From positions 744,001-808,000 of the forward strand of contig NZ_CP029482.1 of the NCBI RefSeq assembly GCF_003151075.1: a DNA stretch of 64,000 nucleotides. The letters run 5' to 3'. Shown one piece after another: positions 46,695-55,819 of the stretch (its first letter is position 1; every line of letters begins with the position of its first letter). The notes beneath the pieces are model-generated. The model saw nothing but the letters and a program-made list of their open reading frames with translations. It had not been told where the DNA came from and searched no databases. The translations under genes were made by a program, and so were the position numbers. Origin of the DNA: Pseudomonas sp. 31-12. GTDB taxonomy: Bacteria > Pseudomonadota > Gammaproteobacteria > Pseudomonadales > Pseudomonadaceae.

Positions 46695-46722
46695 AAAGCC
46701 GCGAGATGATCGCGGCTTTTTT
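46695..46722 (+). terminator. Rho-independent terminator
   Basis: AAAGCCGCGA-GATGA-TCGCGGCTTTTTT, 7 bases after the small gene. On the minus strand it could also serve the TIR gene ending at 46730. Confidence 0.9.
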
Positions 46723-46729
46723 GTGCCTG

Positions 46730-47215
46730 TCAGAAGCCGCGACGAATGCGGTTCTTGAGCTGGTCGTGAAATAGGTCGGCATCACTCTTGTAGGTGCCGC
46801 GAACGGATTCGCTGAAGGACTCCATTCCTATTGAACGTTTGGACATGGACTCTTTGCGGTAGGCATCGATGAAAAAGTTGAGGTCGACATCGTTGCTCAG
46901 TTTCGGCCATTTATCGAGGTACAGCGGCAGCGCGCTGGCCCCGATCTTGTAGGAGCAGATCCGTCGATCACTGATGGTCGCTTCACCGATTTCGAACGGC
47001 ACCCACCAGGACATGGCAGTCTCCTGCGAGACCACCGCCAGCAAGTGCGTGCATTCGGTAATGTTGCGGGTGATGACGGCGGTAATGTCGTCGGTCTGCT
47101 GGGATTCTGTGTCCAGCACATCGAGATAGGTCTTGATATTCGCCAGTTTCAGGCGCGCATTGATGGCCATCGCCTGGACGCGGTCGGTGTGGCGGTAACT
47201 AATAAATACAGGCAT
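46730..47215 (-). CDS. TIR domain protein (third gene of TIR-caspase-TIR operon)
   Basis: A 161-residue single-domain protein. The N-terminus MPVFISYRHTDR is the usual start of TIR_2 domains, and the catalytic glutamate lies in SWWVPFEIGEA (Trp71-x3-Glu75), as in NAD-consuming TIR enzymes. The C-terminal 50 residues are charged helices. Start ATG 47215 overlaps the caspase stop (TGATG), so the genes are co-translated. The frame going up to 47839 is only antisense to the caspase gene. Likely makes or responds to a cyclic ADP-ribose-type signal, or acts as an NADase; inferred from the family. Confidence 0.85.
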   Translation of the reverse strand: MPVFISYRHTDRVQAMAINARLKLANIKTYLDVLDTESQQTDDITAVITRNITECTHLLAVVSQETAMSWWVPFEIGEATISDRRICSYKIGASALPLYLDKWPKLSNDVDLNFFIDAYRKESMSKRSIGMESFSESVRGTYKSDADLFHDQLKNRIRRGF

Positions 47216-48174
47216 CAGAAATGTCCCTTGATCGCGAGTTCGCGGTAATAGGCGCCGAGGGCCGTGAGGCGGCAGCCGGTGGAATGGATGGCGGCGTAGT
47301 ACATGTGCTCGGCGTCCACCGGTTCGATCAGGCTGTGGCGATTGCACTTTTGCAGCTGGGCGAAGACTTCGCCGTGGTCCGGGTCGAACGATGTTTCGGT
47401 GGGTTCGTAGCTGGGGTCGAGCGCAAAGACATGGCTGGGCTCCGGGAACCAGTCCTTGAGTTTGCGCAGGGTCTCTTCGGCGATCAGGGGCGTGACCTCG
47501 CGCAAGGGGACAAATTGCGAGACGTTGGTCTTGAACACCGGCCGTTGTTCCCAAGCGCCCAACGCATTGTCGACGAACGAATACACGCTGCCGGGGGTGA
47601 CCTTGCCTAATACGTTGGCGGCCCCGCCATGCAGCGCTTGCAGCAGCAGATCGGTAAACACGCCGTGGCCGCGACCTTCGAGTGCAACCTGATCTTTTTT
47701 GCAGGCGGTGAGAATGGTCATGCCTTCGCCGATCACGCTGCTGCCGCCGCGTAACCCGCGCATCGCGGCGGCTGCGCCGGCCTGGCAGCAGTCGAGGATG
47801 ATGATTTTGTTCTTGATGTGTGGGGCGTTGTCCGCCCAACTCAATATGTCGCTGATGCGAATGCCGTCGCCACCCGGTGCAAAGTCCTGAGGGATCAGCA
47901 GCCCCTCGTCGATGCTGGTATCGAACTGGCCGTGGCCGGCGAAATACAGCAGCGCCACGTCACAATCGCCGGAAAACAGGCTTTGGATGTGCTGCTTCAT
48001 CGCCGTCAGCGAAAGGTCATCTTCGGCTGAGGTCAGCACCTTGCTGCTGAAGTTCGGCCGCCCGTTGGCGTGACGCTCCAGCACCGAGGCCATGGCCATC
48101 GCGTCGTTGTTGCATCCGCTCAATGGGGAAACGTGGGCGTAATGGTTGATCCCGATGAACAATCCCTTGCGCAT
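47215..48174 (-). CDS. Caspase-like protease (peptidase C14 family)
   Basis: A 319-residue protein. Residues 1-210 are a caspase-hemoglobinase fold: start KGLFIGINHYAHVSPLSGC, catalytic His81 in LLYFAGHGQFD and catalytic Cys130 in IIILDCCQAGAAA. Both dyad residues are present. The C-terminal part (about 225-319) is unassigned; it ends in RLTALGAYYRELAIKG, resembling the wing end of winged-helix modules found on many bacterial conflict effectors. It lies between two TIR genes, 3 bp after the first and overlapping the next. Most likely a protease set off by TIR signalling in anti-phage defence (inference). Confidence 0.88.
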   Translation of the reverse strand: MRKGLFIGINHYAHVSPLSGCNNDAMAMASVLERHANGRPNFSSKVLTSAEDDLSLTAMKQHIQSLFSGDCDVALLYFAGHGQFDTSIDEGLLIPQDFAPGGDGIRISDILSWADNAPHIKNKIIILDCCQAGAAAAMRGLRGGSSVIGEGMTILTACKKDQVALEGRGHGVFTDLLLQALHGGAANVLGKVTPGSVYSFVDNALGAWEQRPVFKTNVSQFVPLREVTPLIAEETLRKLKDWFPEPSHVFALDPSYEPTETSFDPDHGEVFAQLQKCNRHSLIEPVDAEHMYYAAIHSTGCRLTALGAYYRELAIKGHF

Positions 48175-48177
48175 GGT

Positions 48178-48585
48178 TCAACCCGCCGCGTGAGTGCGAA
48201 TGGCACTGATGATGCTGTTGGTGTTCCACGCACATTCGGCGTGCGCCGCATTACGCACCACCGTGGAAATCCGCTCTGCCCCAAACGGTTTGACCGCAAT
48301 GATCACCTTGTTCATCCGTTTGGCGATCTCGATTTCCTTGTTGATCCACTTGCTGTAGGTGGAATACATCCCCGCCATGATCAGCACCGCCGAGCAGGGG
48401 CGGATCTTGTTTTCGATGGCTTCTTCCAGTTGTTTGTCGGTCTGGGCGCCGATGATCGGGTTATGCGGCGGTACGGAGAAATTCTTGAAGGTGAACGTTG
48501 GGTGCGCTGTCAGTAGCTTTACCAGATTGTCGTGGGCATCGGAGTAGTTCCACGAATGGCTGATGAACAAATGATAGGTTTGCAT
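48178..48585 (-). CDS. TIR-like (DUF1863, ThsB-like) protein, first gene of TIR-caspase-TIR operon
   Basis: A 135-residue single-domain protein. It begins YHLFISHSWNYSDAHDNLV, the DUF1863/MTH538 TIR-like start found in Thoeris ThsB proteins, and has the catalytic-type motif SKWINKEIEIAKR (Trp80-x3-Glu84). GAGG lies 7 bases before ATG 48585. It is the promoter-proximal gene of the operon, 211 bp after rsgA on the same strand. In Thoeris, ThsB senses infection and makes a cyclic ADP-ribose isomer. That role here is inferred. Confidence 0.85.
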   Translation of the reverse strand: MQTYHLFISHSWNYSDAHDNLVKLLTAHPTFTFKNFSVPPHNPIIGAQTDKQLEEAIENKIRPCSAVLIMAGMYSTYSKWINKEIEIAKRMNKVIIAVKPFGAERISTVVRNAAHAECAWNTNSIISAIRTHAAG

Positions 48586-48796
48586 GGATATCCCTCGGTA
48601 TCGCCGGAGTGCGAAGAGGGCTTGAATGTATGCACTTGGATGGCCGCAACAAGGGCTGCGCGGTTAAAGAGACGGGTCCTTCAAACAGGCGCGAAAATGC
48701 CCTACAGATCAGTCTGACGTTTAATCGGCGGGGGATTTGCAGGAAGCAACGAACAACCCGCCGCCCCGTCTGCATCGGAGCGGCTGGAGTGTCTGT
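48586..48796 (-). promoter_or_regulatory. Region upstream of the TIR-caspase operon
   Basis: A 211-bp gap between rsgA (3' end) and the first TIR gene. It should hold the operon promoter, but I could not pick a convincing -35/-10 pair. No terminator for rsgA is obvious; read-through from rsgA is possible. Confidence 0.35.
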
Positions 48797-49828
48797 TTAG
48801 TAGCTGGTTTCGGGCAGGCTGGCGATGATCGAGCGGTAGCTGTTCATCCGTTGCTGCTGCACGCGGCCCTCTTCCAGCGCCTTGAGCAATGCACAACCCG
48901 GTTCGCGGTCGTGTTTACAGTCGCGGAAGCGGCAGGTGCCAATCAGGTCGTTGAACTCGATGAAACCGGCTTCGACGTCGGCGCGGCTGACGTGGCCAAG
49001 GCCGAATTCGCGGATACCCGGGGAGTCGATCAACTCACCGCCACCGGGGAAGTGGAACAACCGCGCGGTCGTGGTGGTGTGGGTGCCCTGGCCGGACAGC
49101 TCGGACAACGGACCGACCCGCGCTTCGACTTCCGGCAGCAGGCTGTTGACCAGCGAGGACTTGCCGACGCCGGACTGGCCGACAAAGACGCTGATGCGTC
49201 CGTCCAATTGTTTTTGAAGTTGCTCCATGCCGTTGCCGTGGTGCGCCGAGACTTCCAGCACCGGGTAACCCAGCGTGCGGTAAACCGCCAGCAAGGCATT
49301 CAGGGCGGGGGCGTTCTGCTCGTCGATCAGGTCGAACTTGTTGAGCAGCAGCAGTGGACGAATCCCTGCGTGCTCGGCGGCGACCAGATAACGGTCGATC
49401 AGGTTCGCGTGAGGCTCGGGCAGCGGGGCGAAGACGATGACAATCATGTCGACGTTGGCCGCGACAGGCTTGAGCTGGCCACGGCTGTCCGGACGGCAGA
49501 GTTCGGTTTTACGCGGCAGTTGCGCCACGATCACACCGATGCCCTGGTTGCCGGCACGCCAGACGACCTGATCGCCGGTCACCAGCGCAGGCAGGTTGGC
49601 GCGCAAGTGACAACGGAACACTTCGCCGGCCAGCTCGCCTTCAAGGGCTTCGACTTCGACCTGCACACCGAAGTGCGCGATCACCAGGCCGGTCTGTTCC
49701 GGACCCAGGTCGCCGCCCTCAAGTGCCTCGACAGCCGAGGACTCGCGTTTGGCGGCGCGGGCAGCGCGTTCGCCTTGGATCTTTTCGATGCGCCAGTTTT
49801 GACGACGATTGAGTTGGCGTTTGGCCAT
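48797..49828 (-). CDS. rsgA: Small ribosomal subunit biogenesis GTPase RsgA
   Basis: Circularly permuted GTPase that checks late 30S assembly, 343 residues. An N-terminal OB-fold domain (about 45-115) precedes the G domain, where the order is G4 (LLNKFDL), G5, then G1 [14 protein letters not shown] and G3 [10 protein letters not shown], the permutation typical of RsgA. A C-terminal zinc site follows in [16 protein letters not shown]. Divergent from orn (107-bp gap), the standard arrangement. Confidence 0.96.
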   Translation of the reverse strand: MAKRQLNRRQNWRIEKIQGERAARAAKRESSAVEALEGGDLGPEQTGLVIAHFGVQVEVEALEGELAGEVFRCHLRANLPALVTGDQVVWRAGNQGIGVIVAQLPRKTELCRPDSRGQLKPVAANVDMIVIVFAPLPEPHANLIDRYLVAAEHAGIRPLLLLNKFDLIDEQNAPALNALLAVYRTLGYPVLEVSAHHGNGMEQLQKQLDGRISVFVGQSGVGKSSLVNSLLPEVEARVGPLSELSGQGTHTTTTARLFHFPGGGELIDSPGIREFGLGHVSRADVEAGFIEFNDLIGTCRFRDCKHDREPGCALLKALEEGRVQQQRMNSYRSIIASLPETSY

Positions 49829-49935
49829 GGGTGTTCCGTATCAAGAATGCAGCGATTAGGTAAAACGGCCGCGAGTTTAGCACGCCCGGGCGCCGCCCTA
49901 GGCTAAACTGCGCAGCATTGCCTAGGAGCCGACAC

Positions 49936-50478
49936 ATGCAAAACCCGCAGAATCTGATCTGGATCGACCTGGAAATGACCGGTCTGAACCCGGATACCGA
50001 CGTCATCATCGAGATGGCCACTATCGTCACCGACAGTGACCTGAACACTTTGGCCGAAGGGCCGGTGATCGCCATTCACCACAGCGACGAGATCCTCGCC
50101 GGCATGGACGAGTGGAACACCCGTCAACACGGCGGCTCGGGCCTGACCCAGCGAGTTCGCGACAGCCGTATCAGCATGGCTGAAGCGGAAGCCGAGACCA
50201 TCGCCTTCCTGGAACAATGGGTGCCGAAGGGCAAGTCGCCGATCTGTGGCAACAGCATCTGCCAGGACCGTCGCTTCCTTTATACCCACATGAAATCCCT
50301 GGAGAGCTTCTTCCACTACCGCAACCTCGACGTGTCGACGCTCAAAGAGCTGGCCGCACGCTGGGCGCCGGACGTGCGCGACAGCTTCAAAAAAGGCAGC
50401 ACCCACTTGGCGCTGGACGACATCCGCGAATCCATCGCCGAGCTGCAGCACTACCGCAAGCATTTCATCAAGTTCTGA
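49936..50478 (+). CDS. orn: Oligoribonuclease Orn
   Basis: 3'-5' exonuclease that degrades 2-5-nt RNAs and, in pseudomonads, pGpG from c-di-GMP turnover; 180 residues. DEDDh residues: WIDLEMTGL (Asp, Glu), an Asp in the second motif (SICQDRRFL) and [11 protein letters not shown] (His, Asp). ATG 49936 follows AGGAG; the upstream frame from 49918 adds six residues without support. A REPIN lies after the stop. Confidence 0.96.
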   Translation: MQNPQNLIWIDLEMTGLNPDTDVIIEMATIVTDSDLNTLAEGPVIAIHHSDEILAGMDEWNTRQHGGSGLTQRVRDSRISMAEAEAETIAFLEQWVPKGKSPICGNSICQDRRFLYTHMKSLESFFHYRNLDVSTLKELAARWAPDVRDSFKKGSTHLALDDIRESIAELQHYRKHFIKF

Positions 50479-50492
50479 TGGGGCCAGGCCTT

Positions 50493-50614
50493 TGTGGCGA
50501 GGGAGCTTGCTCCCGCTCGGCTGCGAAGCAGTCGTAAAACCTGCAAATGCGGTGTGACTGGAAGAATGCCGGGGAGCGCTTCGCGCTCCAACGGGAGCAA
50601 GCTCCCTCGCCACA
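50493..50614. repeat. REPIN (inverted REP pair)
   Basis: TGTGGCGAGGGAGCTTGCTCCC family, 122 bp, with an inner hairpin GAGCGCTTCGCGCTC. It lies between orn and the TRIC-like gene. Confidence 0.9.
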
Positions 50615-50697
50615 GGTTGCGTGTAATGCGTTCTTGCCCTCTTTTGGTGCCGCACCGAAATGGCTAGACTGCGCGCCTTCCTGCAAGGACCGCCACC

Positions 50698-51309
50698 ATG
50701 TTGCTGATGCTTTACCTGATCGCCATCACCGCCGAAGCCATGACCGGTGCCCTGTCCGCCGGACGTCGCGGCATGGACTGGTTTGGCGTGGTGCTGATCG
50801 CGTGCATCACGGCGCTCGGCGGCGGTTCGGTGCGTGACGTGTTGCTCGGTCACTACCCGCTGACTTGGGTCAAACACCCGGAATACCTGGTGCTGACCTC
50901 GATAGCGGCGATGTTCACCGTCTTCGCTGCACGTTGGATGCGCCACCTGCGGTCACTGTTTCTGGTGCTCGACGCCGTGGGTCTGGTGGCGTTTACCCTG
51001 ATCGGTTGCATGACCGCCCTGGAAATGGGCCACGGCATGTTGGTGGCGTCGGTCAGCGGCGTGATCACCGGGGTGTTCGGCGGCATCCTGCGCGACATCT
51101 TCTGCAACGACATCCCGCTGATCTTCCGCCGCGAGCTCTACGCCAGCGTCTCGTTCGCTGCGGCGTGGTGCTACATGCTTTGCATTTATCTGCAATTACC
51201 CGGCGAACAGGCGATTCTGATCACCTTGTTTGGCGGTTTCCTGCTGCGGTTACTGGCGATTCGTTTTCACTGGGAAATGCCGAAGTTCGTTTACAACGAC
51301 GAGGCCTGA
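50698..51309 (+). CDS. Trimeric intracellular cation channel (YadS/UPF0126) family protein
   Basis: A 203-residue inner membrane protein with about six to seven helices. Two internal repeats show the family motif: GGGSVRDVLLGHYP and GGILRDIFCNDIP, i.e. GGxxRD, as in TRIC/UPF0126 channels. Substrate unknown (cations, possibly glycine). It overlaps the convergent queG by 19 bp. ATG 50698. Confidence 0.88.
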   Translation: MLLMLYLIAITAEAMTGALSAGRRGMDWFGVVLIACITALGGGSVRDVLLGHYPLTWVKHPEYLVLTSIAAMFTVFAARWMRHLRSLFLVLDAVGLVAFTLIGCMTALEMGHGMLVASVSGVITGVFGGILRDIFCNDIPLIFRRELYASVSFAAAWCYMLCIYLQLPGEQAILITLFGGFLLRLLAIRFHWEMPKFVYNDEA

Positions 51310-52370
51310 CGTTCGGCGTGTTGCTTCAACGCCCACTCGACGTGCTCACGCACCAGCTCTGACGGATAGTCGCGGCGCGCCTTCAACGCTTCCAGCACCG
51401 GAATGCTCGACGGCGCATTCCCCAATCCCACCGCCAGATTGCGCAACCACCGCTCGTAACCGGCGCGGCGCAGCGGTGAACCTTCGGTGCTGCTGAGGAA
51501 TTTATCCTCGTCCCACATGAACAGTTCGGCCAACTCGGCGTTGTCCAGGTTATGCCGTGGCTTGAAGTCGCTTTCGCCGGACGGGCGGGCGAAGCGGTTC
51601 CATGGGCAGACGATCTGGCAGTCGTCGCAGCCGAACACCCTATTACCGATCAGCGGCCGCAAGTCTTCGGGGATCGCGCTTTTCAGTTCGATGGTCAGGT
51701 AAGAGATGCAGCGCCGGGCGTCCAGCACGTACGGGCCGACGAAGGCGTTTGTCGGGCAAATGTCCAGGCACGCTGTGCAGCGGCCGCAATGTTCGGTGCT
51801 GTGCGGCGGATCGACAGGCAGCGGCAGATCAACAAAGAGCTCGCTGAGAAAGAAGTAACTGCCGGCCTTGCGATTCAAGACCAGGGTGTTTTTGCCGATC
51901 CAGCCCAGGCCGGCCTTTTCCGCAATGGCCTTTTCCAGCACCGGCGCGCTGTCGACGAAGGCGCGGTAACCGAACGGCCCGATGACCGCCTGAATTTTTT
52001 CTGCCAGTTGTTGCACACGTTTACGGATCAATTTGTGGTAATCGCGGCCCAAGGCATAACGCGATACGTAGGCTTTTTCCGGTTGGGCCAGCAATTGCGC
52101 CATTTGGGTGTCGCCGGGCAGGTAGTCCATGCGCAGGGAAACCACGCGCAGCGTGCCGGGGACAAGCTCTTCGGGATGCGAGCGTTTGCTGCCGTGGGCG
52201 CCCATGTACTCCATTTCGCCGTGGTAGCCGGCCGCCAGCCAGCGCTCCAGGTGCTGTTCATGCTCAGCCAGGTCGAGGCCGCTGATGCCGACTTGCTGAA
52301 AGCCCAGCTCGCGGCCCCAGTCCTTGATGGATTGGGCGAGGGCGGGCAGGTCTGTGGTAATAGCGGGCAT
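51291..52370 (-). CDS. queG: Epoxyqueuosine reductase QueG
   Basis: Cobalamin- and Fe-S-dependent enzyme for the last step of tRNA queuosine synthesis, 359 residues. Two 4Fe-4S motifs: CGRCTACLDICP and CDDCQIVCP (about 195-260). The catalytic Asp in FVDSAPVLEK (about 137-146) is present, as is the C-terminal HEAT-like region. ATG 52370 is chosen; the frame to 52442 overlaps the promoter region of nnrE. Divergent from nnrE. Confidence 0.95.
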   Translation of the reverse strand: MPAITTDLPALAQSIKDWGRELGFQQVGISGLDLAEHEQHLERWLAAGYHGEMEYMGAHGSKRSHPEELVPGTLRVVSLRMDYLPGDTQMAQLLAQPEKAYVSRYALGRDYHKLIRKRVQQLAEKIQAVIGPFGYRAFVDSAPVLEKAIAEKAGLGWIGKNTLVLNRKAGSYFFLSELFVDLPLPVDPPHSTEHCGRCTACLDICPTNAFVGPYVLDARRCISYLTIELKSAIPEDLRPLIGNRVFGCDDCQIVCPWNRFARPSGESDFKPRHNLDNAELAELFMWDEDKFLSSTEGSPLRRAGYERWLRNLAVGLGNAPSSIPVLEALKARRDYPSELVREHVEWALKQHAERQASSL

Positions 52371-52433
52371 GAGGCGAGAGAAACCGGAGCTGAGGTGCGT
52401 ATAATTCTGCCAGACATCGGAGCCCGAAGACGC

Positions 52434-53933
52434 ATGCCGCACACTAAAGATGATTTACCCGACGCGCTGTACAGCGCCGCGCACGTGCGAGCCCTCGATG
52501 CGAACCTGATCGCGGCCGGCACGCCGGGCTTCGAATTGATGCAGCGCGCAGCGCGGGCGACCTGGCGCGCGTTGGTCCGTCAGTGGCCGTCGGCGAATGA
52601 ATTGACGGTGGTCGCCGGTCATGGCAACAACGCCGGAGACGGCTATCTGGTGGCGGTATTGGCCCGGCGAGCCGGATGGCATGTGCGGGTGTTGGCGGCG
52701 GGTGATCCCCAACATTTGCAGGGCGATGCGGCATTGGCCCATGCCAAGGCCCTTTCTGAAGGCGTTGCCGTTCAGGGTTGGAGCGCGCAGTCCGAGTTGC
52801 GTGGAATTGTTCTGGACGCCTTACTGGGCACCGGTTTGACAGGCGAAGTGCGAGAACCTTACGCGAGCGTGATCAAAGCGATCAATGCCAGTGGCCTTCC
52901 GGTGGCGGCGGTGGATATCCCGTCGGGTTTGTCTGCCGATACAGGCCGCGTGCTTGGTTCGTCAGTTCGGGCTGATCTGACCGTGACCTTCATTGGTCTG
53001 AAGTTGGGTCTGTTCACGGGCGATGCGGCGGATGTGGTCGGCGAGCTGGTGTTCAACGATCTGCAAGCCTCCCCCGAGTCCTTTAACGGGGTCGACATTG
53101 ATGCTCTCCGTCTGACGGCCGGTAACCTGCCGCGTCTGGCAGGCCGCGCGCCAACGTCTCATAAAGGTAAATTCGGCCACGTCTTGCTGATCGGCGGTGA
53201 CCGTGGCTTCGGCGGCGCCATTCTGCTGAGTGCACAAAGTGCCCTGCGCAGCGGTGCGGGCATGGTGTCCGTGGCAACCCGCAGTGAACATGTGCCTGCG
53301 GCACTGGCGAGAATCCCCGAAGCCATGGTGCTGGGCACTTCCTCGGCCAATCAGTTGATGGAACTGCTGCAAAAGGTTTCCGTACTGGTGGTCGGCCCGG
53401 GCCTCGGGCAGGCTGCCTGGGGGCGCAGTCTTTTGTCGGCGGCGGCCAATGCGCCGTTGCCGCAAGTCTGGGACGCCGATGCATTGAATTTGCTGGCTTC
53501 CAAGCACGTGAACTTGCCCAGGGACTGCGTGATTACGCCGCATCCGGGGGAAGCGGCGCGGTTGCTGGGGATAAGCACTGCCGAGGTTCAGGCTGATCGC
53601 CCGGCGGCCGCTCACGCTTTGAGCAAAAAATATACAGCTGTGGTGATTCTCAAAGGCGCCGGCAGTTTGATCGCAAGCCCCGATGGGCGGTTGTCGTTGT
53701 GTCATCAGGGCCATCCGGCCATGGCCACCGCCGGTTTGGGTGATGTGCTGGCCGGTCTGGTCGGCGCATTACTGGCCCAGGGCATGGACGCGTTCGACGC
53801 CGCCTGCCTGGCGGTCTGGTTGCACGCCAATGCCGGCGCGCAAGAAGGTAAATCGGGCCGCGGGCTGGCGGCCAGTGATCTGATCCCTGCCATTCGTCAG
53901 TTGTTGGAGGAGCAAACACCGTGTCTGAAGTAA
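52434..53933 (+). CDS. nnrE: Bifunctional NAD(P)H-hydrate epimerase / ADP-dependent dehydratase NnrE
   Basis: Repairs hydrated NAD(P)H, 499 residues. The N-terminal epimerase domain (about 1-215) has GHGNNAGDGYLVA; the C-terminal ribokinase-like dehydratase has GKFGHVLLIGGDRGFGGAILL, the VVGPGLGQ segment and GLGDVLAGLVGALLAQG with the catalytic Asp. ATG 52434 gives the conserved start; the frame to 51552 is antisense to queG and rejected. Overlaps tsaE by 13 bp. First gene of the nnrE-hflC superoperon. Confidence 0.93.
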   Translation: MPHTKDDLPDALYSAAHVRALDANLIAAGTPGFELMQRAARATWRALVRQWPSANELTVVAGHGNNAGDGYLVAVLARRAGWHVRVLAAGDPQHLQGDAALAHAKALSEGVAVQGWSAQSELRGIVLDALLGTGLTGEVREPYASVIKAINASGLPVAAVDIPSGLSADTGRVLGSSVRADLTVTFIGLKLGLFTGDAADVVGELVFNDLQASPESFNGVDIDALRLTAGNLPRLAGRAPTSHKGKFGHVLLIGGDRGFGGAILLSAQSALRSGAGMVSVATRSEHVPAALARIPEAMVLGTSSANQLMELLQKVSVLVVGPGLGQAAWGRSLLSAAANAPLPQVWDADALNLLASKHVNLPRDCVITPHPGEAARLLGISTAEVQADRPAAAHALSKKYTAVVILKGAGSLIASPDGRLSLCHQGHPAMATAGLGDVLAGLVGALLAQGMDAFDAACLAVWLHANAGAQEGKSGRGLAASDLIPAIRQLLEEQTPCLK

Positions 53934-54391
53934 CCCTGTACCTGGCCGATGAAGAGGCGATGACTGCATTTGGCGCACGCATCGCACAAACCACCCAAGG
54001 GCACGGTCTGATTTTTCTGGAAGGTGATCTGGGGGCAGGGAAAACCACGCTGTCGCGGGGCATCATCCGTGGCTTGGGGCATGTCGGGGCAGTGAAAAGT
54101 CCGACGTTCACCCTGGTCGAGCCCTACGAGATCGGCGACATCCGGGCCTTCCATTTCGACCTCTATCGACTGGTCGATCCGGAGGAGCTGGAGTTCCTCG
54201 GCATCCGCGATTACTTCGAAGACGACGCGTTGTGCCTGATCGAATGGCCCCAGAAGGGTGCAGGCTTTTTGCCAAAGCCCGACCTGACCATTACCATTAG
54301 CCCGCAAGACAGCGGGCGTTCGCTGAAAATTTTGTCCCAAGGCTCGCGCGGCGAGTCCTGGTGTGCCGCTTTGGCATTGGAAACCAATTAA
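53921..54391 (+). CDS. tsaE: tRNA t6A synthesis ATPase TsaE
   Basis: P-loop ATPase that works with TsaB/D/C to add t6A to tRNA ANN, 156 residues. Walker A: GDLGAGKTTLSRGI (about 35-48), and the SPTFTLVEPY and HFDLYRL motifs identify TsaE. GTG 53921 overlaps the nnrE stop; GGAGG lies 9 bases upstream. amiB follows at once. Confidence 0.96.
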   Translation: MSEVTLYLADEEAMTAFGARIAQTTQGHGLIFLEGDLGAGKTTLSRGIIRGLGHVGAVKSPTFTLVEPYEIGDIRAFHFDLYRLVDPEELEFLGIRDYFEDDALCLIEWPQKGAGFLPKPDLTITISPQDSGRSLKILSQGSRGESWCAALALETN

Positions 54392-54406
54392 ATGATGGGG
54401 TCAGGT

Positions 54407-55819
54407 ATGCGCTTTCGCGCGATGGTAGCTGCCGTAGGGATGTTGTTTTTGGCGGTGACCGTCGACGCTGTGGCCGAGACTAAGGTCAACAGCGTTCGCC
54501 TGTGGCGGGCGCCGGACAACACACGGTTGGTGTTCGACTTGACCGGGCCGGTGCAACACAGTGTTTTCACCCTGACCTCCCCGGATCGGCTGGTGATCGA
54601 CATCAATGGCGCCACCCTTGGCGCGCCGCTGAACGTCAACAGCGCCAATACCCCGATCACCGCCATGCGCTCGGCTCAACGCACGCCGACCGACCTGCGG
54701 GTGGTCATCGACCTGAAAAAAGCCGTCACGCCAAAAAGTTTTACCCTGGCGCCAAACGCCCAATATGGCAATCGCCTGGTGGTCGACTTGTTCGATAACG
54801 CCGCCGATGCCGCGCCGATACCGCCGCCGACCAACGTCGCGACGGTGGCCCCGGTGCCGGTGACTCCGGTCGAACCCGCCGTTAAGCTGCCGCCTGCGCC
54901 TGCCGGCAAGCGCGACATCATCGTGGTGATCGACGCCGGCCACGGCGGCGAAGACCCGGGTGCCTCCGGCTCTCGCGGTCAGCGTGAAAAAGACGTGGTG
55001 CTGGCCATCGCCCGCGAACTGCAACGCCAGGTCAACGGCATGAAAGGCTTCCGCGCCGAACTGACCCGCACCGGCGACTACTTTATTCCGTTGCGCGGCC
55101 GTACCGAAATCGCCCGCAAGAAGGGCGCCGACCTGTTCGTCTCGATCCACGCCGATGCCGCGCCTTCGGCGGCTGCGTTCGGTGCGTCGGTGTTTGCCCT
55201 GTCTGATCGCGGCGCTACATCGGAGACGGCGCGTTGGCTGGCCGATAGCGAAAACCGCTCCGACTTGATCGGCGGTGCCGGCAATGTCAGCCTCGACGAC
55301 AAGGACCGCATGCTCGCGGGCGTGCTCCTCGACTTGTCGATGACTGCGTCCCTCACGTCCAGCCTGAACGTTGGCCAGAAAGTCTTGAGCAACATCGGTC
55401 GCGTCACGCCGCTGCACAAACAGCGCGTAGAGCAGGCCGGGTTCATGGTGCTGAAGTCGCCGGACATCCCGTCGATCCTGGTGGAAACCGGGTTCATCTC
55501 CAACGCCAACGAAGCCTCCAAACTGGCCGCAGCGAACCACCAGCAAGCGCTGGCGCGTTCGATCAGCAGCGGCGTGCGCCAGTTCTTCCAGCAGAACCCG
55601 CCACCGGGCACCTACATTGCCTGGCTGCGTGATTCCGGCAAGATCGCCCAGGGTCCACGTGACCATCGGGTGAATCCGGGCGAGACGCTGGCGATGATTG
55701 CCGTGCGTTATCAAGTGTCTCCGGCCACCTTGCGCAGCGCCAATAACCTGAAAAGTGACGAGCTGAAGATCGGTCAGACCCTGACCATTCCCGGCACAGA
55801 ACTGGCGTCCAAAGAATGA
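54407..55819 (+). CDS. amiB: N-acetylmuramoyl-L-alanine amidase AmiB
   Basis: Septal peptidoglycan amidase, 470 residues. Signal peptide ([24 protein letters not shown]), AMIN domain about 25-130 (targeting), a Pro/Ala-rich linker, amidase_3 domain about 165-395 with zinc motif [22 protein letters not shown] and a catalytic Glu in [10 protein letters not shown], and a C-terminal LysM (about 420-465: [16 protein letters not shown]). ATG 54407 best suits the signal peptide; ATGs 54392 and 54395 are alternatives. Its stop overlaps mutL (ATGA). Confidence 0.94.
   Translation: MRFRAMVAAVGMLFLAVTVDAVAETKVNSVRLWRAPDNTRLVFDLTGPVQHSVFTLTSPDRLVIDINGATLGAPLNVNSANTPITAMRSAQRTPTDLRVVIDLKKAVTPKSFTLAPNAQYGNRLVVDLFDNAADAAPIPPPTNVATVAPVPVTPVEPAVKLPPAPAGKRDIIVVIDAGHGGEDPGASGSRGQREKDVVLAIARELQRQVNGMKGFRAELTRTGDYFIPLRGRTEIARKKGADLFVSIHADAAPSAAAFGASVFALSDRGATSETARWLADSENRSDLIGGAGNVSLDDKDRMLAGVLLDLSMTASLTSSLNVGQKVLSNIGRVTPLHKQRVEQAGFMVLKSPDIPSILVETGFISNANEASKLAAANHQQALARSISSGVRQFFQQNPPPGTYIAWLRDSGKIAQGPRDHRVNPGETLAMIAVRYQVSPATLRSANNLKSDELKIGQTLTIPGTELASKE

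Noticed and set aside
47216..47839. Upstream extension of the second TIR gene
   Set aside because: It reads the caspase gene in another frame on the same strand; Arg/Pro-rich junk, no domain.
51552..52433. Extension of nnrE far upstream
   Set aside because: Antisense of queG; family start is at 52434.
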